DNA from: Amycolatopsis sp.
Lineage (GTDB): Bacteria > Actinomycetota > Actinomycetes > Mycobacteriales > Pseudonocardiaceae
DNA: 64,000 nt
Direction of reading: 5' to 3'
NCBI RefSeq assembly: GCF_025464955.1
Contig: NZ_JAODNM010000130.1
Span: 1 to 64,000, forward strand
Shown here one piece after another: positions 1-8,609 of the stretch. Within the stretch, counting starts at the first letter, position 1; the number at the start of each line of letters is the position of its first letter. Made by a program: the position numbers and the translations under genes. A model generated the notes under the pieces. It was not told the origin of the DNA, searched no databases, and saw nothing but the letters and a program-made list of their open reading frames with translations.

Positions 1-100
1 CGCTTGGCTGGACTGGCTGTGTGAGTTCGACGGCGGGTCCGACCGGTGTGGTGTCGTCAACGCTTCGGGGATGCCGTAGGCGTCTTCGGTCGTCGCTCGT

Positions 101-607
101 CTACGTCCTCGCCTTGATGTTGGTCAGTACCCGGTCGGCCACATCGCGGCCGGCGGTGCAGGCATCGATACCTTTCGACGCTGCGCCTTGGCTGATAAAC
201 ATGCCGACCGTGAAAACAAGGTCGTCGCGAATTCCAACAAACACCCGGCAGTCGAGGCTGAGACCCCCGCCTGCCTTGGTTTGGTAGGTCACACCAATGT
301 GAGCCCCGCTGCCTGAGGCATTATTCCAGTCGCATTTGGGGCCGGCCGCGTTGTCGCTAGGTGTGGGTGGATTAGGGGTTCCGATCAACGTCGTGAGGTC
401 GGCGGTGGTTAGTGCGGTGTCGCAGGGGCTGCCGGCGAGGACTTTCGCGGGAAGGGGGTTTTCCACAGATGGGACGTTGGAGGTCGACGCTCTGGTCGTC
501 GACACAGAGCCAGGTACTGCTGACGGAACGCCAGCTACGGAGCACCCTGCGAGCATGAGCCCGCTGAAGGCGAGGCCGATGATGGTCGACGAATGGTGGC
601 GAGTCAC
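101..607 (-). CDS. DUF3558 family lipoprotein, copy 1
   Basis: Predicted exported lipoprotein of 168 residues. The first 21 residues are a signal peptide ending in lipobox LAGC, with Cys22 as the lipidation site. The body has the DUF3558 pattern: a PCDTALTT segment, then a second Cys in a CDW context, and an acidic/Cys-containing end. The GTG start is supported by AAGGAG about 8 nt upstream. The next gene upstream (648-1277) is a paralogue sharing the segments PAKVLAGSPCDTALTTADLT and NASGSGA, so the two look like a tandem duplication in one operon. Members of this family have no firm biochemical role; many lie near actinobacterial secretion or small regulatory genes. Function unknown. Confidence 0.85.
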   Translation of the reverse strand: MTRHHSSTIIGLAFSGLMLAGCSVAGVPSAVPGSVSTTRASTSNVPSVENPLPAKVLAGSPCDTALTTADLTTLIGTPNPPTPSDNAAGPKCDWNNASGSGAHIGVTYQTKAGGGLSLDCRVFVGIRDDLVFTVGMFISQGAASKGIDACTAGRDVADRVLTNIKART

Positions 608-647
608 TGAGAATTCTCCTTGAATGTCCGGCTGCTGGATGGCACGG

Positions 648-1277
648 CTAGGACCTTGCCTTGATGTTGGTCAGCACCTGGTCGGCGATGGATCTGGCGG
701 CCGTGCACGGGTTGACGTGCTTGCCCTTCGCAAGCTCGCTGAGCGTGATTCCGGCGGAGTGGGCCAAGGAATTCGAGATACGCACGACGACCTGGCAATG
801 GTCTACGCCAGCGGTGTCGACGTCTCCTGTTGCACGGTAGGCGACTGCCGGGTAGCTCTGGACGGCTTCGAGTTCTTCCCAATGAACGGCGGTTGACTTC
901 ACGTTTTGGTAGGCGTCGCTCAGGCCATGGGAATTCGTTTGGTAGAAGACGGTGGTGGTTGCGCCGTTGCCTGATGCGTTCGCCCAAAAGCATCGTGGTC
1001 CGAGCGGAGTGTCTCCAGGTTTGCCTGGGTCGGGCGGGCCGATGAACTTCGTCAGATCGGCGGTGGTTAGGGCTGTGTCGCAGGGGTTGCCAGCGAGGGC
1101 CTTGGCGGGGACGGGGTTTTGCACGGTGGGGGCGCCGCTGGAGGTGGCGACGGTGCTGGTGGAGGGGGTTTCGGAGCTGGGGGTTGGGGTGTCGGCGACG
1201 TGGGCGGGGGAGCAGGCGGTTAGGGCGAGGGCAGTGAGGGTTAGGAGAGCGGCGATTGGTGGGTGGGGGCGCGGCAC
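648..1277 (-). CDS. DUF3558 family lipoprotein, copy 2
   Basis: Second predicted lipoprotein of 209 residues. A Pro/His-containing n-region, a hydrophobic stretch and lipobox LTAC place the lipidated Cys at residue 22. A Ser/Thr-rich linker (about residues 27-48) precedes a DUF3558 domain with PCDTALTT and a C-terminal NPCTAA motif. The GTG start has GGAAGGAT about 9 nt upstream. It ends 40 bp before copy 1 on the same strand and is probably its operon partner. It is longer than copy 1 because of extra sequence in the middle of the domain. Role unknown. Confidence 0.85.
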   Translation of the reverse strand: MPRPHPPIAALLTLTALALTACSPAHVADTPTPSSETPSTSTVATSSGAPTVQNPVPAKALAGNPCDTALTTADLTKFIGPPDPGKPGDTPLGPRCFWANASGNGATTTVFYQTNSHGLSDAYQNVKSTAVHWEELEAVQSYPAVAYRATGDVDTAGVDHCQVVVRISNSLAHSAGITLSELAKGKHVNPCTAARSIADQVLTNIKARS

Positions 1278-1406
1278 GCGAGTGGGATCCTTCCGGGGGC
1301 GGGCTGGGGCGCACTGAGGATAGCCGGGTGGTTACGCAGCGTGGGGCGGAATAGGAAAGGTCGAAATACACAGGTTCGTTACAGGATTGTCTGGCAGGGT
1401 GGCCGA

Positions 1407-1733
1407 ATGGACGGCGACGGGTACGTGGAGGGGCTCCGGAGAACTGCGGCGGCGGCGGCGAGTTTGGCGGAGACGCAGAGTCAGTTGGCGGAGGCTCTTC
1501 GCGGGATTGACGACCTGGGGGTTGATATTGACCAGATGGTCCAGATTAGTACCCGCGGGGCTGAATTCCTCAAGCAGATCGGTGCGGTGAACGCGGCGCA
1601 AGCGCTTGCGTATGAGGACATGATGGCGGCCGGCGGGCCGGAGAACTCTCGCGCTTATGTGGAGTACGAGGCCACGACTCGGCGGAATACGGAATTGCTG
1701 CCCAGTGAGTCTCTCAGCGACGAACTTTGGTGA
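1407..1733 (+). CDS. small helical hypothetical protein
   Basis: A 108-residue acidic, Ala-rich protein starting at ATG 1407 (MDGDGYVEGL). Residues 5-75 look like two long amphipathic helices, recalling small helical secretion-associated proteins in length and composition, but no WXG motif is present. There is no signal peptide or membrane segment. It is divergent from the DUF3558 pair. Its last 20 bases overlap the 3' end of the convergent DUF397 gene. An upstream extension of the frame is possible but lacks a better ribosome site. I do not recognise the family. Confidence 0.6.
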   Translation: MDGDGYVEGLRRTAAAAASLAETQSQLAEALRGIDDLGVDIDQMVQISTRGAEFLKQIGAVNAAQALAYEDMMAAGGPENSRAYVEYEATTRRNTELLPSESLSDELW

Positions 1734-1953
1734 TGAAGGCGTTCCACTGAGTAAGTGAGACGGTCAGGGTGCCGCCTGGGCGGTCTTTTGTGTCTCTGAC
1801 CTGGATGTTTTCTGGGGCATTGGCGATCTCGACGCAGTTGCCTTCACCAGCCGAGTGGCTGCTGGTGCGCCAGCCGACCTCGATGCAGTTGCCCTGGCCG
1901 CCGCTGTAGCTGCTTGTCCGCCACGTGACGTCGGTCGGCTCAGGCATGTTCAT
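1714..1953 (-). CDS. DUF397 protein with duplicated motif
   Basis: A 79-residue DUF397 protein. This family typically lies beside XRE/DUF5753 regulators in actinomycetes and is thought to work with them in developmental or antibiotic control. The start at ATG 1953 is preferred over longer frames because GAGAGG lies just upstream; a second ATG follows two codons later. The usual motif W-R-x-S-S-x-S-G-x-G-x-N-C-[VI]-E is present twice in tandem (residues about 11-26 and 28-43, with HSAGEGNC in the second), whereas most family members have one. The C-terminal VRD-KDRPGGTL block is normal. It overlaps the end of the upstream DUF5753 remnant by 14 bp, so the two are translationally linked. Confidence 0.85.
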   Translation of the reverse strand: MNMPEPTDVTWRTSSYSGGQGNCIEVGWRTSSHSAGEGNCVEIANAPENIQVRDTKDRPGGTLTVSLTQWNAFITKVRR

Positions 1954-2350
1954 CGGGGTCCTCTCTATCGCCGTATAGCTCCACTGCAATCTTGCGGATC
2001 AAGCCTCTCGATTGTTGCTCATCGAGCGAGGTTTCCGCCAGCGCCGCAACTATTCGCTGGTAGGCGATGATTTCCTCCGGCTCCTCCAAGAACAAGGTGG
2101 AGGTCGCGCTCTCCAAGTAGATCACTGGCTTGATCGTTGCGAAGTCCATGAGCGTGAACGACCCCTCGACGCCTGCGTGCGCACCCATGCTGGTCGGCAC
2201 AACACGCAACGAGATGTAGGGGCGTACTGACATGCGTAGTAGGTGATGGAGCTGTTCTGACATCACCGAGCCGTCGCCGACGGGGAGCCTCAATACGAAC
2301 TCGCCGACAATTTCGGCCAGGGACACTGTGGCGCCACCGGAAAGGAGCAT
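1940..2350 (-). pseudogene. DUF5753 domain remnant of XRE-type regulator
   Basis: 136 residues matching only the C-terminal DUF5753 half of XRE-family regulators: a LRLPVG segment, then RVVPTSMGAHAG, FTLMDF, a YLES motif, and a final SRGLIRKIA helix. Full-length relatives are about 270-290 residues and begin with a Cro/C1 HTH domain. That HTH is absent here: the reading frame opens at ATG 2350, and the DNA immediately upstream belongs to a divergent gene with its own ribosome site. The call is therefore 5' truncation, probably by rearrangement. A stand-alone expressed sensor domain is the alternative, since the remaining frame is intact and still overlaps the DUF397 gene. Confidence 0.65.
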
Positions 2351-2397
2351 TGAGTGCGTTCAGTGAAATCGGTTTCCTATGGTCAGGAGGTTCGACT

Positions 2398-2706
2398 ATG
2401 CCCACTATTTCACCCGCACATGCACGCGCATTCTGGTTGCTGCGCAATGAGATCTACGCCCAACTCGACGAGGCCGAGTTCCTTGCCATGGGTTTCGGCG
2501 AATGGGGAATCAGCGATCCGGAAGCCATCGGCAAGCTGATCTGCGATCTGGTGACCGTGATCCGCATCGTCGTCGGTAAGCACAGCGAAGACGCCGAAGG
2601 CCGTTGCGGGTTCTGCAACTCCTCGTGGCCGTGTCCCAGCGTCGGCTCGATCCACGACGCCATGCGCGACCCGGAGAGCGAGTTCGTGAAACTGGTCGAG
2701 AGCTAG
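2398..2706 (+). CDS. small Cys-containing hypothetical protein
   Basis: A 102-residue protein starting at ATG 2398 (MPTISPAHAR), chosen because CAGGAGG lies 7 nt upstream; a longer frame from 2350 has no such signal. It is mostly helical with an acidic surface. A Cys cluster CGFCNSSWPCPS near residues 78-89 could bind a metal or act as a redox site. Small proteins of this type often lie next to XRE/DUF397 genes in actinomycetes, but I do not know their role. The gene begins 48 bp from the truncated DUF5753 frame, where the missing HTH region would be expected. Confidence 0.7.
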   Translation: MPTISPAHARAFWLLRNEIYAQLDEAEFLAMGFGEWGISDPEAIGKLICDLVTVIRIVVGKHSEDAEGRCGFCNSSWPCPSVGSIHDAMRDPESEFVKLVES

Positions 2707-2780
2707 CCTTCCCGGCTCAACCTTTCGGTACGTCAGACCGTACTACTCGATGTCAGAGGTTCACTCGATCGAGGAGCACC

Positions 2781-3266
2781 ATGGATTTTCGTGCCAAGCT
2801 GGGGATCGGTGTCGCCGTGTGTGCGGTGGCGGGGATCGGGACGTCGATGTTCGCACCGGCGGCCTTCGCCGAGTCCGGCAAGTTGACACAGTCGGCGGCC
2901 GTGTCGCAGCTCGCCGCGGCCGGGATCGGGTACACGTCATCGGGCGGTTGCACGACGAGAAGCGACGTGAACTGCACGTCCCTGGACCAGATCAACGCCA
3001 CGACGGTCAACGACCTCATCGCGTTCCACCGGACCAGCGGCTGCGCGGTGCTGATCACCGGCGGCACCGAAGTCGGGCACGAGACGAGCACCTACAGCCA
3101 CTACAACGGCTACAAGGTCGACCTGAGGCTGAACACCTGCATCAACAGCTACATCCGCGCCAACTACGTGCCGATCGTGCCGCCGACGTTCGGCACCGAG
3201 CAGTACCGCGACGGCAGCAACATCTACACCTACGAGGGCAACCACTGGGACGTCGAGTACCACTGA
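2781..3266 (+). CDS. secreted protein with M15-like metal-binding pattern
   Basis: A 161-residue exported protein. A signal peptide of about 30 residues ends at AFA|ES. The start ATG 2781 follows GAGGAG at good spacing. The mature part contains SHYNGYKVDL, which fits the H-x-x-G-x-x-x-D zinc pattern of peptidase M15 (D-Ala-D-Ala or L-Ala-D-Glu peptidases), and EGNHWDVEYH, which fits the C-terminal E-x-x-H-W pattern. Four Cys residues could make two disulfides. It would then act on peptidoglycan or a similar substrate outside the cell. This is a motif match by eye; activity is an inference. Confidence 0.6.
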   Translation: MDFRAKLGIGVAVCAVAGIGTSMFAPAAFAESGKLTQSAAVSQLAAAGIGYTSSGGCTTRSDVNCTSLDQINATTVNDLIAFHRTSGCAVLITGGTEVGHETSTYSHYNGYKVDLRLNTCINSYIRANYVPIVPPTFGTEQYRDGSNIYTYEGNHWDVEYH

Positions 3267-3276
3267 GCAGCAACAG

Positions 3277-3313
3277 AAAGGCCGCCTTCACCACTGCTGT
3301 GAAGGCGGCCTTT
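3277..3313. terminator. bidirectional hairpin terminator
   Basis: A perfect 15-bp stem (AAAGGCCGCCTTCAC at 3277-3291, complement at 3299-3313) with a 7-nt loop, lying between the convergent secreted protein gene and kgd. The right arm ends in TTT and the left begins with AAA, suiting termination both ways. Confidence 0.8.
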
Positions 3314-3327
3314 GCCGTTCTGGAGAC

Positions 3328-6300
3328 CTACTCGAAGGCCTTGGCGATCAGGGCCTTCTGCTCGACCTCGTGCACCTTCGACGAACCCGCCGACGGCGCG
3401 GCCATCGGGCGGCGCGCGGCCACCTGCAGCTTGCCGAGGACCTCTGGGAACTTGCGGGGCAGGTTCAGCCCGAAGAACGGCCAGGCACCCTGGTTCTCCG
3501 GCTCTTCCTGGACCCACACGATCTCGGTCGCGTTGGTGAAGCGCTCGATCGCCGCGAGGAGCTTCTTCTTCGGCAGCGGGTAGTACTGCTCGATCCGCAC
3601 GATCGCGACGTCGTTCGCTTCCTGCTTCGCGCGCTCGGCAGCCAGCTCCCAGTAGAGCTTGCCCGACGTCAGCAGGACCTTGCGCACCTTGGCCGGGTCA
3701 ACGGTCGAGTCGTCGATGACCGACATGAACTTCGTCTGGTCGATGAAGTCCTCGACCGCCGAGGTGGCGGCCTTGTTGCGCAGCATCGACTTGGGGGTGA
3801 AGACCACCAGGGGTCGGTTCACGCCGTCCATCGCGTGACGGCGCAGCAGGTGGAAGTAGTTCGCGGGCGTCGACGGCACGGCGACCGTCATCGAGCCCTC
3901 GGCGCACAGTGCCAGGAAGCGCTCGATGCGACCGGACGTGTGGTCCGGGCCCTGGCCTTCGTGGCCGTGCGGCAGGAGCAGCACGACGTCGGAAACCTGG
4001 CCCCACTTGGCTTCACCGGACGAGATGTACTCGTCGATGACGGTCTGCGCGCCGTTGACGAAGTCGCCGAACTGCGCTTCCCACATGACCAGCGCGTCGG
4101 AGTTGGCCACCGAGTAGCCGTACTCGAAGCCGACCGCCGCGTACTCGGACAGCGCCGAGTCGTAGATCATCACGCGGCCCTGGTCCTCGGCGAGGTTCTG
4201 CAGCGGGCTGTACTCCTGGCCGGTCTTCCGGTCGATGAGCACCGAGTGCCGCTGGGTGAACGTGCCGCGTCGCGAGTCCTGGCCGGACAGCCGCACGAGA
4301 CGGCCTTCGATCGCCAGCGACCCGAACGCGAGCAGCTCGCCGAACGCCCAGTCCGCGCCGCCTTCGCGGGACATCTTGTGTCTCCGCTCCAGGACCGGCT
4401 TGACTCGCGGGTGCGCGGTGAAGCCCTCCGGCGTGTTGAGGAACGCGTCGCCGATGCGCTCGACGACCTCGCGCGTGACAGCCGTCGGCACCTTCGACGG
4501 GACCTGCTGCTCCTCCTCGACCGACGGGCTCACCGTGGCGGGGTGCTTCTCGAGCTCCCGGACCTCGTTGAACACGTGCTCGAGCTGGCTGGAGAAGTCA
4601 CGCAGCGCGGCCTCGGCCTCGTCCACGGAGATGTCCCCGCGGCCGATCAGCGATTCGGTGTACGTCTTACGCACCGACCGCTTGGTGTCGATGATGTCGT
4701 ACATCGCCGGCTGCGTCATCGAGGGATCGTCACCCTCGTTGTGGCCGCGGCGGCGGTAGCAGACCATGTCGATGATGACGTCCTTGTGGAACTCCTGGCG
4801 GTAGTCGACGGCCAGCTTCGCCACCCAGTGGGCGGCTTCCGGGTCGTCACCGTTCACGTGGAACACCGGCGCGGCGATCATCTTGCCGACGTCGGTCGCG
4901 TACTGCGACGAGCGCGAGTGCTCGGGCGCGGTGGTGAAGCCGACCTGGTTGTTGATGATCAGGTGGACCGTGCCGCCGGTGCGGTACCCGCGCAGCAGCG
5001 CGAGGTTCAGCGTCTCGGCCACGACGCCCTGGCCCGCGAAGGCCGCGTCGCCGTGCATGAGCAGCGGGAGCACGGTGTAGCCGGAGCCGCCCTTGTCGAG
5101 GAGGTCCTGCTTCGCCCGGACGATGCCTTCGAGAACCGGGTCGACCGTCTCGAGGTGCGACGGGTTCGACGCCAGCGACACCTTGGTCTCGCCGTCGCCG
5201 AACATACGGAAGTACTTGCCCTCGGCGCCCAGGTGGTACTTCACGTCACCGGAGCCGTGCGCCTGGCCGGGGTCGAGGTTGCCCTCGAACTCGCGGAAGA
5301 TCTGCGAGATCGGCTTGCCGACGATGTTCGCGAGCACGTTCAGCCGGCCGCGGTGCGGCATGCCGATGACGACCTCGTCGAGCTCGGCCTCGGCGGCCTT
5401 GTCGAGCACGGTGTCGAGCAGCGCGATGGCCGTCTCGCCGCCTTCGAGCGAGAAGCGCTTCTGACCGACGTACTTGGTCTGAAGGAACGTCTCGAACGCT
5501 TCGGCCGCGTTCAGCTTCGACAGGATGTACTTCTGGACCGCGGTGTCGGGCTTCTCGTGTGGCACCTCGACGCGGTTTTGGATCCAGCGGCGCTCGTCCG
5601 GGTCGAGAATGTGCGTGTACTCGATGCCGACCGTGCGGCAGTACGAGTTGCGCAGCACGCCCAGGATGTCGCGCAGCTTCATGCGCTCCTGGCTGGCGAA
5701 GCCGCCGACGGGGAACTCGCGGTCGAGGTCCCAGAGCGTCAGGCCGTGGGAGAGGACGTCGAGGTCCTCGTGGCGGCGCTGGCGGTAGTTCAGCGGGTCG
5801 GTGTCGGCCATCAGGTGACCGCGCATGCGGTACGCGTCGATGAGCTCGAGCACACGAGCTGTCTTGTCGACGGCGCCTTCGGGGATGTCGGCGACCCAGC
5901 GGATCGGCTCGTACGGCAGCCGCAGTGACGTGAAGATGTCGTCGTAGAAGCCGTTTTCGCCGAGCAGTAGCTGGTGGATCAGCTTGAGGAACTCGCCGGA
6001 CTCCGCGCCCTGGATGACGCGGTGGTCATACGTCGAGGTCAGCGTGACGATCTTGCTGACGGCGAGGTCGACCAGCGTCTTCTCACTGGTGCCCTCGAAC
6101 GCCGCCGGGTACTGCATGGCGCCGACGCCGATGATCGTGCCCTGGCCGACCTGCAGGCGCGGGACCGACTGGTTGGTGCCGATGCCGCCGGGGTTGGTCA
6201 GCGAGATCGTGGTGCCGGCGAAGTCGTCGGCGGTCAGCTTGTTGTTGCGGGCTTTCCGGACGATGTCCTCGTACGCCTGCCAGAACTGCAGGAACGTCAT

Positions 6301-7047
6301 GTTCTCGGTCGCCTTGATGGACGCGACAACGAGCGTGCGGGTGTTGTCCTTGCCCTTCATGTCGATGGCGAGACCGAAGTTGACGTGCTCCGGGGTCACC
6401 GCGAACGGCTTGCCGTCGACCGACTGGAAATGCCGGTTCATGTTCGGGAACTGCTGGAGCGCCCGGACCATCGCGTACCCGATGATGTGGGTGAAGGAGA
6501 TCTTCCCGCCACGGGTGCGCTTGAGGTGGTTGTTGATGACGATGCGGTTGTCGGCCATCAGCTTGGCCGGCACGGCACGCACGCTGGTCGCGGTGGGCAC
6601 GGACAGCGAGGCGTCCATGTTCTTCGCGATCGCCGCGGCCGCGCCGCGCATCTGCTTGCGCTCGGGCTCGGCGGCGGCCGGCTTCGCGGCGGGGGCCGAG
6701 GCGGCCACCGGGGCAGCGGCGGGCGTGGCGGGCGCGGGCTTCGCGGCCGGTGCCGAGCCGTTGGCCGACGTCGTCGCGGCGGGCGTGGCGGGCGCTGCTT
6801 TCGCGGCTGGTGGTGGGCTGGCCGGCGCTACCGGCGCCTTGCCGTTGCTCGAACTCGCGACCTGGTCAGAGGCCTTTTCCGGGGTGGTCGTCGCCTGGGT
6901 AGGCGTGGCCTGCGTCGGCTTGAAGTCCGCAAAGAAGTCATGCCATGCGGCATCTACTGAAGAGGGGTCGGCGAGGAATTGGTCATACATTTCCTCGACC
7001 AGCCACTCATTGGGGCCGAACTGTGACGCAGGGCTGCTGCTGGACAC
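3328..7047 (-). CDS. kgd: multifunctional 2-oxoglutarate decarboxylase/dehydrogenase E1-E2
   Basis: A 1239-residue protein combining a succinyltransferase-type E2 domain with a thiamine-diphosphate E1 domain, as in Mycobacterium Kgd and Corynebacterium OdhA. It oxidises or decarboxylates 2-oxoglutarate in the TCA cycle and works with a separate E2/E3 supply and an FHA regulator of the GarA/OdhI type. Visible order: N-terminal helix (NEWLVEEMYDQF), a long Ala/Pro/Lys-rich linker (about 40-130), an E2 core about 135-370 with catalytic DHRVIQGAESGEF, then E1 from about 375. In E1 the RRRGHNEGDDPS and HVNGDDPEA segments fit ThDP/Mg binding. There is no lipoyl domain, as expected for this fusion. 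The start is GTG 7047 with AGAGG upstream. Monocistronic. Confidence 0.97.
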   Translation of the reverse strand: MSSSSPASQFGPNEWLVEEMYDQFLADPSSVDAAWHDFFADFKPTQATPTQATTTPEKASDQVASSSNGKAPVAPASPPPAAKAAPATPAATTSANGSAPAAKPAPATPAAAPVAASAPAAKPAAAEPERKQMRGAAAAIAKNMDASLSVPTATSVRAVPAKLMADNRIVINNHLKRTRGGKISFTHIIGYAMVRALQQFPNMNRHFQSVDGKPFAVTPEHVNFGLAIDMKGKDNTRTLVVASIKATENMTFLQFWQAYEDIVRKARNNKLTADDFAGTTISLTNPGGIGTNQSVPRLQVGQGTIIGVGAMQYPAAFEGTSEKTLVDLAVSKIVTLTSTYDHRVIQGAESGEFLKLIHQLLLGENGFYDDIFTSLRLPYEPIRWVADIPEGAVDKTARVLELIDAYRMRGHLMADTDPLNYRQRRHEDLDVLSHGLTLWDLDREFPVGGFASQERMKLRDILGVLRNSYCRTVGIEYTHILDPDERRWIQNRVEVPHEKPDTAVQKYILSKLNAAEAFETFLQTKYVGQKRFSLEGGETAIALLDTVLDKAAEAELDEVVIGMPHRGRLNVLANIVGKPISQIFREFEGNLDPGQAHGSGDVKYHLGAEGKYFRMFGDGETKVSLASNPSHLETVDPVLEGIVRAKQDLLDKGGSGYTVLPLLMHGDAAFAGQGVVAETLNLALLRGYRTGGTVHLIINNQVGFTTAPEHSRSSQYATDVGKMIAAPVFHVNGDDPEAAHWVAKLAVDYRQEFHKDVIIDMVCYRRRGHNEGDDPSMTQPAMYDIIDTKRSVRKTYTESLIGRGDISVDEAEAALRDFSSQLEHVFNEVRELEKHPATVSPSVEEEQQVPSKVPTAVTREVVERIGDAFLNTPEGFTAHPRVKPVLERRHKMSREGGADWAFGELLAFGSLAIEGRLVRLSGQDSRRGTFTQRHSVLIDRKTGQEYSPLQNLAEDQGRVMIYDSALSEYAAVGFEYGYSVANSDALVMWEAQFGDFVNGAQTVIDEYISSGEAKWGQVSDVVLLLPHGHEGQGPDHTSGRIERFLALCAEGSMTVAVPSTPANYFHLLRRHAMDGVNRPLVVFTPKSMLRNKAATSAVEDFIDQTKFMSVIDDSTVDPAKVRKVLLTSGKLYWELAAERAKQEANDVAIVRIEQYYPLPKKKLLAAIERFTNATEIVWVQEEPENQGAWPFFGLNLPRKFPEVLGKLQVAARRPMAAPSAGSSKVHEVEQKALIAKAFE

Positions 7048-7388
7048 GGCTTGGGCTCGCCTCTATCCGTCTCGATCTTGATGTTCACTGATGCGCCTAC
7101 CAGGCTAACCCCCTCTCGATCCGGCGTGTGATCGAACTGGCCTGTGTGAGGCGTGGCGCACTAAGGCGTCGATCACTGCCTCGATCAAGATGAGGCAGGT
7201 CACCCGTCGTCGGGAGGGTGAAACCGCCTACCCGTCCAGGGCATTGTCACTGTGGGTCACCGCTGTTCAGCGCGTTGCTTCGATGCGTGAAACACCTCCG
7301 AAAGTAGGTCGGGTGGAGTCGTCGGAAACGGACGCGCTCGAGCGTGCAGAAGGGGCATCCGAGAACTGGGTCATCGACGTTCCTGTGG
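7048..7388. other. kgd upstream region, no gene seen
   Basis: About 340 bp between the kgd start and the end of the DUF4291 gene. It should hold the kgd promoter. No convincing gene was found; the short frames here lack ribosome sites. The segment 7263-7299 resembles the last 33 bp of the DUF4291 coding region (around 7387-7424) at roughly 26 of 33 positions, suggesting a small decayed duplication. Confidence 0.5.
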
Positions 7389-8003
7389 TCAGCGCGTTGC
7401 GCCGATGAGAGTGGACACCTCCGGGGCGAGGATGAAGGGGCGTTCGTCTGGGAGTTCGGCGCGGGCTTTGTCGAGGTCGCCGTTGGCGACGTGGGTGCCG
7501 ACCGTGTGGAACAGCGGCGTCACGTCGGTGACCTCGGTGATCCACTCGTCGACGTAGCGCTCGACGCCCTCGCCGCTGAGACCAATTTGGATCGACCGGT
7601 ACGGCAGCGGGCGGTGGTGGAGGTCGCGTTCCGGGTCCCACTGGACGCGGACGGGTGACGTCTTGAGCTGGTCGGCCCAGGCTTGCCGGTCGGCGTGCAT
7701 CGACCGTTCGAAGTGGCTGAGTGAGGCGTGCCGCAGTGCCCAGTCGAAGCCTTCGAGGGTGATGTCCAGCGCGAGGACGCACTCCTGGCCGGGTTTTCGG
7801 CCCCAGCCACAGCGGTACGCCATCCAGAGAAAGGACGGCTTGATCCACGTCATCCGTTCCCGTTTGAACGGTGCCACGAAGGTGCCCGCTTCGACCGCCG
7901 GGTCGGCGATCTCGGGCGCGTAGGCCTGGTAGACGCGGATGGTCGTCTCGGTGTGCCGCGCCCGGATCTGGCGTTGGGGCGGTGGCTGGTTCACGGGGGT
8001 CAT
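7389..8003 (-). CDS. DUF4291 domain protein
   Basis: A 204-residue cytosolic protein of the DUF4291 family. The N-terminal segment TIRVYQAYAPEIAD and the central KTSPVRVQWDPERD are the family's conserved blocks; WIKPSFLWM and RPLPYRSIQIGL are also typical. No catalytic role has been established for the family. The start was taken at ATG 8003 (MTPVNQPPPQ), which removes a 16-residue extension that would run into the divergent gene's leader. The divergent DUF4262 gene starts 46 bp away, so the two share a promoter region. Confidence 0.9.
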   Translation of the reverse strand: MTPVNQPPPQRQIRARHTETTIRVYQAYAPEIADPAVEAGTFVAPFKRERMTWIKPSFLWMAYRCGWGRKPGQECVLALDITLEGFDWALRHASLSHFERSMHADRQAWADQLKTSPVRVQWDPERDLHHRPLPYRSIQIGLSGEGVERYVDEWITEVTDVTPLFHTVGTHVANGDLDKARAELPDERPFILAPEVSTLIGATR

Positions 8004-8049
8004 CGTCTCAGCTCGGCCGAAGTCGGGACACCGATTTAGACTCTGTTCC

Positions 8050-8601
8050 ATGCCTGCTGGGGAACGCCGCTGCCAGTGCCTGATCTGCGCCGACTACGGC
8101 GATCGGGACCGGCTCGACGCGATCGACACCGACCTTGTCGCGAACATCGACGAGCGCGGCTGGGGCGTGATGATGATCCCCGAGGACGACACCGGACCCG
8201 GCTGGGCGTACACGGTCGGACTCTGGCACAGCCACTTCTCGGCCGAGATCGCGATGTTCGGCCTGGACATCTACGACATGACCGACTGCCTCAACGTCCT
8301 GGGCGCGCAGGTCCGGGACGGTCGCGCGCTGGTCTCGGACGAAGGACGCGCCGAGGTGATCGAGCGGTATCCGGTGGTGCTCAAGGACGTCGACGAGGGC
8401 TGGCGCAAGGCCTTCTTCGGTACGTCGATGGGGTTCTACCGGTCGACTCGGGAGGTTCCGTTCCTGCAGGTGCTGTGGCCTGACCAGGACGGCAAGCTTC
8501 CGGGGGTTCCAGGCTGTTCGGAGGGGTACCTCGCCCTGCAGCCGAGCTTGTGGCTGACGCCTGACGAGCACCCAGTCGGGTGCTGGACGGCGCAGATCTG
8601 A
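8050..8601 (+). CDS. DUF4262 domain protein
   Basis: A 183-residue protein of the DUF4262 family, starting at ATG 8050. The family signature GWAYTVGLWHSH is at about residues 53-64, following an N-terminal CQCLIC Cys group. No signal peptide or membrane segment. Biochemical role unknown; members are scattered through actinobacteria and proteobacteria as single genes. It ends 8 bp from the convergent ABC exporter gene, with no clear hairpin between. Confidence 0.88.
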   Translation: MPAGERRCQCLICADYGDRDRLDAIDTDLVANIDERGWGVMMIPEDDTGPGWAYTVGLWHSHFSAEIAMFGLDIYDMTDCLNVLGAQVRDGRALVSDEGRAEVIERYPVVLKDVDEGWRKAFFGTSMGFYRSTREVPFLQVLWPDQDGKLPGVPGCSEGYLALQPSLWLTPDEHPVGCWTAQI

Positions 8602-8609
8602 CCCGCGGG

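Noticed and set aside
1..100. Gene end at the window start
   Set aside because: No frame with recognisable coding content; only shadows of the DUF3558 gene reach this region.
3370..5928. 852-codon open frame on the plus strand
   Set aside because: It is antisense to kgd; high GC leaves the opposite frame open. The peptide is Arg/Val/Leu-rich with no domain.
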